The position numbers were made by a program, and so were the translations under genes. A stretch of 64,000 nucleotides of DNA, taken from contig WNNJ02003018.1 of NCBI GenBank assembly GCA_012934845.2, positions 213,329 through 277,328 on the forward strand, given 5' to 3'. This stretch comes from Pomphorhynchus laevis (Eukaryota; Acanthocephala; Palaeacanthocephala; Echinorhynchida; Pomphorhynchidae). Below are positions 53,838-64,000 of the stretch, piece by piece (the first letter of the stretch is position 1; the number at the start of each line of letters is the position of its first letter). Under the pieces are notes generated by a model. That model was not told where the DNA came from. It saw only the letters and a list, made by a program, of their open reading frames with translations, and made no database searches.

Positions 53838-56800
53838 TTATCCTGGTGGAAGGTTTGCGGCTGTAACCGTTCCTTTAAAGTTCTGTGGATATAAATCATG
53901 TGCTTTAGTTAACATCATTTTATAAACCTGTCGGATAGTCGAATCTGCAACACCGGCCACGTCGCCAATATCTTTTGCATTTCTGCGATCACCAAATGCA
54001 TTACAAGATAGATATATAGCAGCGGCAGCGATTGAAATCGGAGCTCGCCCAGCGATCATGCCACTATCTATCGCCCGATTTGCTACATGAATTGCCATCT
54101 TCTGTACATCCATACTAATCGATAGGTGGCTACAAAATCTACTCATAAAGTCGTCTGTTTTAATCAATTCCACGCTTTCTTCAAGACACTTAAGAATCTG
54201 CTTAAAGCATCGCCCAATGTCCTTTTTGCTTGATCGGCTGACGGCGCATATCTCTTTAAAAGTTCTAGTTGCGTTCTCTCTACGACATGCAATGTACACG
54301 GATGCAGCTATAACCGCATCTTGGCTTCGACCACGCAATGCTCTTGTATCATAAACCTAAAAAATTTACTAATATACGGTACCAACTTTAAAAATTAAAA
54401 TTAATTAATTTGATTAATTAATCTAATTAATATGTTTTAAACAATCAGATCGGATTTTGCAAATCACTTGTTTGATATTTCCATTTAATGCATTAAATAC
54501 GGTAAGATACAGCCGCACAATCAAATTAAGTAATCGATTTCTTAATAATTATTAAGTAAAAACATTATATAATTCCTTACGAATTTTTTGAAAAGTTATT
54601 TCAATCACGACTTAACTATCCATCACGAATTAACTATTAATCACGAATCTTGACTAAGATTAAGTCCAATCAAGACTAAGCAATAGAGTTATTTAACTTG
54701 ATAAAACGAGCAAATGTAGGTAATATATAAATGGACTATTATTTAAATAATATTACAAATATCATGTTTAATTATCCATAATAATAGATAATTATAAAGC
54801 CTAAACAGCTGGAATAAAAGCCAGAAATAGTTTTAATAAGCTATTTACAAAACATGAATAGTTAGCTTGATGCAAACTGAAAATTAAAAGCTACTTCAAT
54901 TTCATCGGATTATGGTCTTATGATTTAACGTTTGGACAATAACATTTCAAATAAGATCGATTGAAAGATCGATTAAAATTAAGAATTAAAATTTTGAAAT
55001 TTATTTAATAATTAGAATCTTATTATATATCTGATAGCTTTTTAAATTAATACATTTAGAAATACATACATTTTATTATACATACATATAACAAATTAAA
55101 GAGTAAAAAATGTAAGTATTTACATTTTCCAATTTGTGTAAAATTGCAGTTTAATATTATTATTTTGAAGGTCTATGTTTTAAAATCCAACAAAATCATT
55201 CGGGAATTGAAAGAACACTTTAACTCAATATATACGACTTTTTTACAATTTAAAAAATGATCAATTATTTGTTTAGAGTTTCATAATGTAAGCTTTAAAT
55301 CGAACTCTTTAATGGATACTTAATGAATGCTTAAATTTGTAAGTATCTGAAATTACATAATTAATATGTAGAAATACTTTTCAATATTATCAATAATAAC
55401 ATTATAATGATATTATCAATATCATTTTATATAAAAAAATATAAAAATTGTGATTTTTATATCACAATTTTATATTTTTAATAAAATATGGAGATTGGAT
55501 GTAAATGCATACGAAATTTACAAATCAAGTCACCTCAAAATTCTTTTACTTGATAAAAGAATCTAAATACATTAAGAGAAAAAAATCTTATTTATAAAAT
55601 GATGTTTTCTTATAAGATGATCAAAAGATTACATATTTAAATTTACAATAAACATATTTTTGCATAGTCATGCATAAAAATATATAATACGTTAAATAAT
55701 GAAATTTTAAGAATTGCAACAATATGTAATGATATTGGCTTTCTTCAAAATCATTTAAATAATTTAATAGATACATATTTTAAACTAGGTTACTATAAAA
55801 ATAACATCAAGCAGAAAATAGTAAAATATATAAATCAACACAATAATATAAAGAATAAATTTAAACTCTTAAGTGGCAAATTTTTATGGATGGATAATAA
55901 ATAATATACTTTGTATTAGAATAAGATACTAGATAGTTATTTCAGAGGAAATACATCATTAGCATGTATTTGGCCCCGCTGCTATGTTGGGTAGAGGAGT
56001 TAGGGGCCGAAACCTGATAGCATAGCAGTTCCTCCTGATGACCTCTAATTCTTATTCTGATACAACGTCTATTCATAAAAATTGACTTTTATTTAAAATT
56101 TCAATTTAAAATTTTAACTTGATATAAATTACATATAATTATAATTATTTATAATTATTTATTTTTTTGAAAAAATAAATAATAAACTCAGTATACGTAT
56201 ATTTTGATTTGATCTGTTGAATATTTGTCGTACATAAACTAAATGATGTTATAATTTTAAGAATTAATTTAAAGATTGAATTACAAATCTGAAAGAGCTA
56301 GCCATTAAAATATTGTCAGATATTCTTCTTGATTTTTTAAATTATCATTGATAATTTTATAGCTTCCACATATCCTAATATCATTATTTTAACTATTTGA
56401 TCAGTTAATTGTCATTAACTGTATCAGAGGAAAAGAGACTAGGGTTTGCGAAATTGCATCTGAAAGTGGTGGCCAAAAGGATCAACACCTTGTCAGTACA
56501 GTCAATTCTTTAAAAATTCAGAATGACGTGATTACCTTTTTAAATAAAACCTCGGCTTGTTGTTTAACGCTCTGAGGTAAATTCAATCGTTCAGACATTA
56601 AGTGAATTTCTCGAAATCCGGTGTTCAGTGTTCGTTCCATTGCGGATACAGCTTTGCGGTTTTTGTATTTAAGATTTCCGAATTGGTCATAACTTGCTTC
56701 GCCATTTGCGCGGCCAACATATGTGCTTAAGTCTTCTCCGTTTAGCAGTGGATTTTCAGCTGCTCCTACTCTAGACATGTCTTTCGAGTCTTTATCACTA

Positions 56801-57749
56801 CTAAACGTTCTCCACTCCGAGCAAACATCAACCATGCTTAAATATAAAGTGTTTTGTTTTAAAAATTAAATATCTAATAATTAATAAAAATAATTAATGA
56901 TAATTAATTAAAAATTAATTATCGTTCGATAATTATTTAAAATAAAATAATAGATTCATTAATTTATTAATTGAAGACTACAATCCTGAAATATCTGAAG
57001 CAATTATTTTATCTGCATGTTTGCCAAATGTTTAAAAAAAGAAACAACCTGCTACAAACGAATTCAAACTGCTACAACCGATTTCAAAACATTAATAATA
57101 ATAATATACAGAATAAGCTCTAGAATACATATTTATTATATTTATAATACTTATTAATATTTATATAATATTTCGCAATTTAATTTATTCAATTATAATT
57201 TAATAATAATTAATTATTTTATTAAAAAATAATTAATAATTAATAAAATGTAATTTGACCGAATCATTGGTCAATAAGAAATCTGCATTTATATAAATAG
57301 CGGTTAGCTGTCAATAAAGTGCTTTACTCCGCGTTAAACATAGCTAGTCAATGTGTGCGTAGTATTTTTAATGAATGTTCGCATAAAACACATATAAGAA
57401 AATAAATATTTATATATTAATGGTGTCGAAATGTCACAATCCAAAAGTCAAGGTGTCACACTTTTATGTTTAAATCATGAATTTCCTTTACTTGCTTTGG
57501 ATTACAAATTGTAATGCAAATTGAAACAAAAATAAAATTTTAAATTTATTTTAAATTTATCTAGATAATAAGATATTACTGCTACGAAAATTAACAAAAT
57601 AATTTTATCACATTTTTCTAAATCCGTGCTTACCGATCGCCAACTACAAGTCCACATTTAGAGCAAATCATATCACCAGCTCTATAGTCTTCGATGAGCT
57701 GTGCGTCAGGATGCTTATCACACTGAATCTGTTTCGAAAACCGCGACAT
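53838..57749 (-). CDS. TFIIB: General transcription factor IIB (three exons)
   Basis: TFIIB recruits RNA polymerase II to TBP-bound promoters and sets the start site, in the nucleus. Exon 1 (57749-57634) encodes the zinc ribbon CDKHPDA... [12 protein letters not shown] (C-x2-H, C-x2-C) and ends with a GTAAGC donor. Exon 2 (56836-56536) encodes the B-linker region [40 protein letters not shown] and the first cyclin-fold helices. Exon 3 (54356-53838) encodes [15 protein letters not shown], the rest of cyclin fold 1 ([20 protein letters not shown]) and fold 2 ([34 protein letters not shown]). It ends NLPPG. Phases agree (2/1, 0/0), giving 311 residues against about 316 in human. Introns are 797 and 2179 nt; exon 2 uses a TTTAAG acceptor. 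No break is seen, so it should be functional. Confidence 0.95.
55668..56220 (+). mobile_element. PLE 3' end with RT C-terminus, structured element copy 6
   Basis: 5'-truncated PLE of the PLE1 family. It encodes [20 protein letters not shown] through to GKFLWMDNK and a stop at 55904, then the structured element at 55914-56063 in its cleanest form (closing stem, CAGAGG, AAATACAT hairpin, GGCCCC/GGGGCC, CTGCTATG/CATAGCAG, GAAAC, CTGATGA) and an AT-rich tail. Confidence 0.8.
55914..56063 (+). ncRNA. PLE 3' structured RNA element, best copy (copy 6)
   Basis: All predicted stems are complete here: 13 bp closing stem (one G.U), 8 bp hairpin with loop CATTAGC, 6 bp P1, and 8 bp P2 interleaved with P1. 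AGAGG can also pair with CCTCT beyond CTGATGA. It lies 10 bases after the RT stop codon. Confidence 0.65.
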
Positions 57750-57889
57750 AATCTTTAATAATTGATAATAATTATAATTAATAATATCATTATTTTAATT
57801 ACTCGATCTAAATATCAGTATTATATAAAAGCAGTTATAAAAAGGAAATACAAAACAAAACTTCAAACAAAGATACCACTTCTAGGTAT

Positions 57890-58080
57890 TTAGAAAGGGT
57901 TAAAAATACCCCTTCTTATTATTAATAACAATTTTTTTGCAACGCCTAGCGGACATGCTTGCTGCAAAGAAAAGCACCACATATGCTCACGAGATAACAC
58001 GACTCCCAGATACTTCAGATTCCAGCTTAAGCGCTGCATATCGATGTGCATCCGCGGCCCGCGCTCAGCGAAGAACAGGT
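57890..58080 (-). mobile_element. LINE RT C-terminal fragment
   Basis: Minus-strand reading: ERGPRMHIDMQRLSWNLKYLG then VVLSREHMWCF and LLLIIRRGIFNPF, which matches the segment after motif C in CR1/L2-like LINEs (HI-x-G-x-LSW...KYLGVVLSR). It is cut at both ends. The AT-rich extension of the frame to 58243 is not coding-like. Confidence 0.6.
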
Positions 58081-58439
58081 AGGCATAGAATTGATATTCT
58101 ATGATAGGTATCATAGAATTGATAAAGATGAAGAAAAAGTGACAACAAATATATAATATTTTAAGTTCAATAATTTTATAAATTATTGCCAAATATTTAA
58201 TTGGCCATGAAGAATAAGAGATAAAGAATTTGGTCATATGCACAAATATGTTGTATAAAACATTATTAATCGATAAAACATAAGGATTTATTTTTGTAGA
58301 CTTTTCCAGTCTTGCATAGCTTATATATACTAGTGAGGTTTGATTTGCAGTTAAATCGAAACGCTATCGATATTTGTGTTAGACTAAGATCTTACTATGA
58401 TATTAATAAGATCTCACTTTTTGAAATATTATACTTGTA

Positions 58440-59160
58440 TAAGAGAACCCGCTCGGAACTTAGCTGGAGCAATCAGACGCGTCCTCTGGATTGCGTCTAG
58501 AGGAACCACCATCAGGTATGATGGTCACCTGCGATATAATCGGTAGTACACCGACGAATAAGCAGTCTGGACAATCATAGGCTAGATCATCGCGATGGCA
58601 GGATGAAGACTGGCAGCTTCATCTTTATAAAACCCATTTACTTAGGAGCTTGATACTGTGATACGACGAGTTTGCCCAGTCAATTAAGGGATGCCAGATG
58701 GCTCGTCTTAGCCACAGGTATTCGCGGATTTCATAACCACTTGAGTTTGGCGAGCTCTTAAGGTGCCTTAAGAGTTCGAACAATTTTGCCTCAAACAAAC
58801 TAACATGATGAGAAAAGAAGAAACTTTGCAACTAAAGCCATAGTGTCAACATAAACAACGCCTAGCAACAAAACAACGCGCACATTAATCAATAGGTCAA
58901 TATATCTTTATTCCCTCGCAGAATGTTGATTACCTAGAGTGGGGTCATAAATTGTAATAGATCCACTCTTGCATCAATCATTCCAGCCCTTGTATTTAGA
59001 TCCGATGGACGGATCCGGACAACCCGGTGTTGCAATTGTAATGAGGACTGAACTCTCAGAATGCATAATCGACTGGCATCCAATTTACTCTCGTATTGCG
59101 CTTGCAAGTCTAGCAAGCCATCCGCTTTATTGATAGTATGCCGCAAGTAAAGGTTTGTGG
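58440..59160. other. Less AT-rich block, unassigned
   Basis: The composition differs from the flanks and suggests former coding sequence. Minus-strand open pieces exist at 58831-58625 (68 codons) and 59146-58934 (70 codons, LDLQAQYESKLDASRLCIL). I recognise neither. They may be 3' parts of a LINE or exons of a host gene. Confidence 0.3.
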
Positions 59161-59261
59161 GTCACATATTGAGTATGGCGAATATCGACTGCAAAAAATT
59201 ACACACCTTTATCCACCAAACTCATCTAGGAACGCACTAGTGGATAGGTTATAAATACTTT

Positions 59262-59455
59262 CAAGAAACGCTTAGAGCAAATTGTACAATCGTACATATT
59301 TCGAACGGCAACGTTGGATGGCTTAATTGGATCGATTGGTATGGGATCGACTGGCTTGGAAGCAGGCGATTGGTTTACACATTTTTCTTTCTTGGGAAAT
59401 TTATTATTTTTTGCTGACTTTGATGTTTGTGGTCGACGGCCAAATAGGTCAATAC
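59262..59455 (-). CDS. Possible host exon with zinc-finger start
   Basis: After a TTTAAAG acceptor-like site the minus strand encodes IDLFGRRPQTSKSAKNNKF, a Lys/Pro-rich linker (ASKPVDPIPIDPIKPSN) and AVRNMYDCTICSKRFLK, which begins like a C2H2 finger (C-x2-C...F). A His-rich frame (DIRHTQYVTHKP) lies past a TTTTTTGCAG at about 59192 and could supply the two His, but the splice phases I tried do not agree. The protein is not identified, and upstream exons were not found. Confidence 0.35.
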
Positions 59456-59580
59456 CTTTAAATATAAATATAATATATTTTAGGTTTATTCATAAGAAAC
59501 TAATCAGAAAAATCTTCAATGATAAAAAGTACATACGGATATCTCATAAAATATTTAAATTGATAATCGAAATTGTTTAA

Positions 59581-61420
59581 AACGACAAAAGAATAAGCGA
59601 TTTACTGTTTGAAAGTTTTGATGTCCGGATTTTCAATATAGCAGTTTTGTCTGAGATCGCAGATATATTAATCTATTCATAAAATTTAATAAATACTACA
59701 ATTTCACAGAAATATATGTATAAGACCTAATACCACTAGCTTGAAAAGGGCTATTGCATCTGACCTAAATATTAAAACAAAATAGCGTTCTTTATTGTTA
59801 TCATAATAACTTGCAACTGAGATGGCCCAACGGTGGAATAGTTGATGATAAATAGCTTCAATTGTTCATAAATATCAATATATCACTATTTATAAATATA
59901 AATAATATAAATCAATTGTTCACTTATACAATGAAGATTAGTTGCAGAGTACAAAATGAGAAAAGGAATTTTACAAATTATCGAAAGCTTCTGCTTTCAT
60001 CATCAGATACTTAAAAAATAAAAATTACACATTTTGAAAATCTGTAAAATTCGTTTTTATTTTTTTCATTTTCTCCAAATAATGTTTAAAACAGTTTTAT
60101 TTTTAATTTAAAAATTAAAATTAGATTAATAATATTAATAACTTTAAAATTAAACTAAAATATATAATCTCACTTAACTGACTATTTTGTGAGTCATTTT
60201 ATTATTTAATAAAAATATTAAATATATTTTACAAGTTTATATTTAAATATATATAAGTTATTTAAATATAAAAGCAAACAAAGTGTTGCATCAGCGTAAG
60301 ACTATGAAAAGACAAAACATTAGTAAATGGTTAACAATGCTTTTTGTGTAATTACAAATTACGTCATTGCAGGCACTAATCCAAAGTAAATGCAATCTTA
60401 TCTGCTAGCTAACTCTAAATGGGATTACAGGCTTTAAAGATTAAAAGTCTGAAATTTGTAAAAGTAATTTTTAGATTAAGTTAAGCTGTTCAAAATATTG
60501 AACAACTTTATTAAACAGGATTTAAATTATGGTCAAAAGTTATAAGGTAGACACAAATTTTTAGATTTGTCTTTTTCTATGCAGGAAAGAAAATGAATTG
60601 AACAACCGATCCATTGAATGTATCCAGTGACCGTACAATATGGATAACAATATGGTTACAAATTAAAATCAGGTAAGTTAACTGAATCTACGTATAGTAC
60701 AAAGATATAAAGATCTAAATCTTGAATGCTAAATTAATTTTTTGAATCGTTTAATAGATAATGTATTTCAATAAAGATTGGAGCTCATCAGTAGGAAGTG
60801 CTGTGTTATCGGCTTCCGATCGCGAAACCAGTAAATTCATCAAGATATTGCTATTGTTCATAGTATTTCGCAGAACAGTTCGCACTTTCCATCTTTTGCT
60901 GTTGAGAGAATATGAATTTTATAGAAACAGACGAATACTTTTGTTTTTAAAATTCCTACAAATTACATGCTTGTTCTAAAACACATATGAGGTAACTATG
61001 TTGTATCATTACTAAAAGCCACATTACGTTCTCTGGATCGGAATCTAAGTATTCAATATTCCTAATATCATTTTTATAAATGACTACTAAAAATAATAGT
61101 CAACCACATTAGATTAACTAATGTAATTTGTAAATTTTAAACGGCACACTGATAATAGACTTAGTAAATAAATAGATAAATTGATGACATTTTCGAAAAT
61201 TAAAAAACATAAAAATACAAAAATTGTAAGTTATAAGACAAAGCCAATAAGTCACAAATTGTAATAAAATTAATAAAAAATTTAATAAAAAACAAAAACT
61301 TATTAAAGACAAGTACAGTATTTCCATTTTTAATTGAACATCAGTTGATTGTAAGAAACACGAGTATAAAATATATAATTTTTAACTTTTACAAGTTGTT
61401 ATAAAAACATCTACGACGTC
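59581..61420. other. AT-rich, no gene seen
   Basis: About 1.8 kb of AT-rich DNA with one ACTGAATCTACG-type PLE end block near 60680. No coding motif or array recognised. Confidence 0.4.
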
Positions 61421-61423
61421 ACT

Positions 61424-61527
61424 CTTCTTCCGAATGATCGGATTCAAACGTAGTAACACGGGGAGTTATGTATTTAAAACGTTTTGGTGCCTGGTTCTGC
61501 TTCGATTGCCTTGGATTAGTCAAGCCT
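61424..61527 (-). CDS. Possible last exon of a host gene
   Basis: On the minus strand, after TTTATTAAG, the frame reads LTNPRQSKQNQAPKRFKYI and TPRVTTFESDHSEEE, then TGA. It is basic, then acidic at the end, with balanced codon use against an AT-rich background. No family recognised, and the upstream exon is not found with a matching phase. Confidence 0.3.
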
Positions 61528-61642
61528 TAATAAAAGATAGATAACAATTGTGAGCAGAGTTTTTATAAAACTAATCTTAATATAATAACATTATCCAGTA
61601 AATAGAAATGATACCCGCTGAGGATTGTATAAATTATTTAGT

Positions 61643-62054
61643 AAGGCCCTATCAGCAATGAAACGAAGAAAAAATAATGAAACAATAACTTAAAGAAAAA
61701 TAATTAATTCTTACAATATTTCGCCTACCATTTGTAGGCATTTTCAATGACATCTTTAATCCAAAGAAAAACACAAGAATGTGTAATAGTTTCGCACGTC
61801 AAGCGGTTTCGATATCGTCTTTCTTGATACGGCATCATCGAACATAATTGACGTGCGAGGCGGTTGCAATGATTAATGATCCTATTGAATTCAAATTGGG
61901 CGTAAATTGATTTTATTCGCCCACTATTTGTAGACATTTTCAAGGACATTGTATGATATCTCTCTAAGTCTTTTCAAGTAAAATTGTTTTGTTGTTTCAA
62001 GGCGAAATATTGAAATAAATTCTTTTTCTTCGTTTCAATACCGGATAGGGCCTT
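61643..62054. mobile_element. 412-bp inverted-repeat DNA element (MITE-like)
   Basis: The ends are AAGGCCCTATC (61643-61653) and GATAGGGCCTT (62044-62054). Inversion continues inward with gaps: GAAACGAAGAAAAA and AATATTTCGCCT occur on both sides. Inner direct-like repeats (ATTTGTAGGCATTTTCAA at 61731, a variant at 61926) lie near the arms. A 75-codon minus ORF (61949-61725) lies inside and is not recognised as a transposase. No clear target duplication, so the superfamily is open. Confidence 0.55.
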
Positions 62055-62329
62055 TTCACTTAATATTATCACCAGGATAAAATGTATTATCCTGACGATG
62101 ATAGCAGTTAGCTATCGAAAATCCGTTTTTCAATAAAAATATTATTTCCTCTCTCCTTTGATCAGATTAAACTAATAATTAGTTAACATAAATTTAACTT
62201 CGACATTTAAGAGTTTAAGACTTTAATGTAGTAGTAAAAAAAGTTGAATAACAAGGACAGCAACTCTCTTTAACAATTAATATATGAGACTACCGTGTCG
62301 TAATGACTGTATTTCGTCAGTAAAATATA

Positions 62330-62580
62330 TCAAATAAAAAGTTTGTATTAGAATGAGACACACTAGATAAAAAATTCATCAGAGGAAATATGTCATTAGC
62401 ATGTGTTTTGCCCCACTATTATGTTGGGTCGAAGAATAGGACCTGACTGCTATAACATAGCAGTTCCTCCTTATGACTTCTAATCCTTATTCTGATACAT
62501 CATCTGTTATTTGTTAGTTAACTCATAAAAATTGACATTGATTTTAAATTTCAATTTCAAATTTTATATTCTGTTATAAA
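62330..62580 (+). mobile_element. PLE 3' end, structured element copy 7 (diverged)
   Basis: 62345-62498 keeps the closing stem and the hairpin (AAATATGT with ATGTGTTT, held by G.U pairs). P1 and P2 are decayed and CTGATGA is CTTATGA. An AT-rich tail follows. An older copy than 1, 5 and 6. Confidence 0.6.
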
Positions 62581-62749
62581 AGAATTGGATCAGGGGCTGT
62601 TATAGGTAATTCCTTAAATGTTGATCATAAAATAGGGTTCGATAGGAGTAAAGTGATTTCAGTGGAGAATAATATAATTATATATCATTCTATATAATAT
62701 ACTTTATATTAGAATTAAATATACTTTATATTAGAATTTTATATTAGAA

Positions 62750-63720
62750 ATATACACATACCTGTTATAATCACTATAACGCATATTTAACAAAAATTAA
62801 ACCATCAAGTAAATATATATATAAAATTGAATTAATAGAATCCTTAAATATTTTAATAAATCAAAATTATTTAAAAGTAAGAACATATATAGTTAGACAA
62901 ATAAAAGGTGCTCCAATGGGTGATAATAGTAGTCCAATTATAGCTGACTTGTTTTTAAGCTTTATAGAATATGAATTTGTTCATAACTGTGTAAAAACTA
63001 AATCTAAACAATATAAATATATGAAATATATGTTTCGATACATTGATGATATATGTGTATTTAATTCTAATAAGGTAGGGACATCTTTATTCAGACAAAT
63101 AAAAGGTGTTCCAATGGGTGGTAATAGTAGCCCAATTATAGCTGACTTGTTTTTAAGCTTTATAGAATATGAATATGTTCATAACTGTTTAAAAATTAAA
63201 TCTAAATTATATAAAGATATGAAATATATGTTTCGATATATTGATAATATATGTGTCTTGAACTTATAATTTTTATTCAATAAGCGAACAAATTTATCCA
63301 GGTAGCCTCATTCTTAATAAAATCAATATTTACGATAAAGAAGGTATATATCTTGATATGAACATTGAACTAAAATCAATTATCCATCAATAATAAACAA
63401 TATGTTTTGTATTAGAATAAGATACTATATAATCAAATTTCATCAGAGGAAATACGGCATTAACATGTATTAGGCCCCGCTGCTATGCTGAATCGCGGAA
63501 TAGGTGTCTAAACCTTATAGCATGGTAGTCCCTCTTGATAACCTCTAATCCTTATTATGATACAACATCTGTCATTTACTCATAAAAAAAGGTTTTATTT
63601 TAAATTTCAATTTTTTATTTTAACTTGATATAATAATAAATTGTATAAAATCTTAAGTAATTTTTTATTATTTAACTTTATTTAGTATAAAATGAGTTCA
63701 GTTATATGATCTGAGTTGTA
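62750..63720 (+). mobile_element. PLE with duplicated RT core, structured element copy 8
   Basis: The open frame 62916-63269 contains the RT core twice in tandem: NSSPIIADLFLSFIEYEF to FRYIDDICVFNSN, then KVGTSLFRQIKGVPMGG, again NSSPIIADLF, and FRYIDNICVLNL. The two units are 62880-63071 and 63076-63266. A short broken piece follows (63290-63390), then the structured element at 63409-63563, and the tail with GAGTTCAGTTATATGATC near 63692. Broken. Confidence 0.75.
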
Positions 63721-64000
63721 TTTATTATAATAATATAATAAATACAACTAATAAATATATTAGTTGTATTTATTACTAATTATATTAGTAATAAATTTAC
63801 TAATATAATTATATTAGTTGTATAAAACAAACACTGAAGAAAACAAGCACTTATAAAATAAATACTACTTATAAATAAATCTACTTTTATTTATTTATTT
63901 CTATTTTATAATTATATAAAATATATATAAAATCTTATATAATAATTAAATTATTTATTATTTATAATTATTTATAATTTTTGTTATTATTTTTTTCGAT

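Larger units (their letters stand above)
54357..56535 (-). other. TFIIB intron 2 with an opposite-strand PLE
   Basis: A 2.2-kb AT-rich intron, GTAATC to TTTTTTAG on the minus strand. It contains a plus-strand PLE 3' part at 55668-56220; the rest has no recognisable feature. Confidence 0.8.

Noticed and set aside
55970-56035. HDV-like ribozyme reading of the PLE structured element
   Set aside because: The order P1-P2-P1'-P2' fits, but there is no convincing P3 or P4 and the joining region is too short, so only a generic pseudoknot is claimed.
55914-56063. Ordinary type I hammerhead in the PLE element
   Set aside because: No GAAAC follows CTGATGA at stem II distance; the boxes are in the opposite order.
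61725-61949. 75-codon ORF spliced to the exon at 61424-61527
   Set aside because: It lies wholly inside the inverted-repeat element; a W-Q junction can be made only with a weak AAG acceptor, so a joint gene is not claimed.

Overview
The window looks like nuclear DNA of an AT-rich invertebrate animal. It holds a few intron-bearing host genes of animal type: general transcription factor IIB, an ectonucleotide pyrophosphatase/phosphodiesterase (ENPP), a nibrin-like FHA protein and one very small membrane-protein ORF. These sit in a dense thicket of retroelements, mostly broken. No bacterial gene organisation, rRNA, tRNA or CRISPR array is seen. The exact taxon cannot be fixed from the sequence. 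Splicing uses introns from 47 nt to 8.7 kb, with AAG accepted as an acceptor.

Layout. 1-2270: minus-strand CR1-group LINE (LINE A) running off the left edge, with an 11-copy 13-bp array upstream of it. 2640-4805: minus-strand Penelope-like element (PLE1). 4825-8160: three minus-strand LINE fragments. 8166-14432: a 5'-truncated minus-strand LINE (D) split by a full-length plus-strand CR1-group LINE (B, 9616-14137). 14659-24704: ENPP, whose first intron (15495-24201) holds a LINE fragment, a PLE 3' end, and, inserted in that PLE tail, a restriction-like-endonuclease (REL) LINE (E1) carrying a LIM-domain segment. 24986-28140: LINE ORF1 fragment and a minus RTE-clade LINE. 28140-36500: AT-rich DNA with PLE and RTE scraps and a small gene at 30952. 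36557-37447: FHA gene. 37860-40137: PLE2. 40560-48398: third CR1-group LINE (C), split by a Ty3/gypsy-like LTR fossil. 48399-53336: second REL LINE (E2) carrying an OTUD3-like OTU protease segment, itself hit by a gag fragment and a LINE fragment. 53838-57749: TFIIB (minus, three exons). 57890-64000: small LINE fragments, a possible zinc-finger exon, a short inverted-repeat DNA element and two more PLE 3' ends.

The main findings are four. (1) The three CR1-group LINEs share an A AAT TTT heptamer in the ORF1 frame exactly where the -1 ORF2 frame opens, so ORF2 is probably reached by -1 frameshifting. (2) The REL LINEs E1 and E2 carry different host-derived domains (LIM, OTU) between the endonuclease and a similar 3' tail; for E1 an 18-bp target duplication encloses the cargo. 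(3) Eight PLE 3' ends share a strongly structured RNA element with an interleaved (pseudoknot) pair of stems. (4) Nested insertions can be dated relative to each other from exact target-site duplications.
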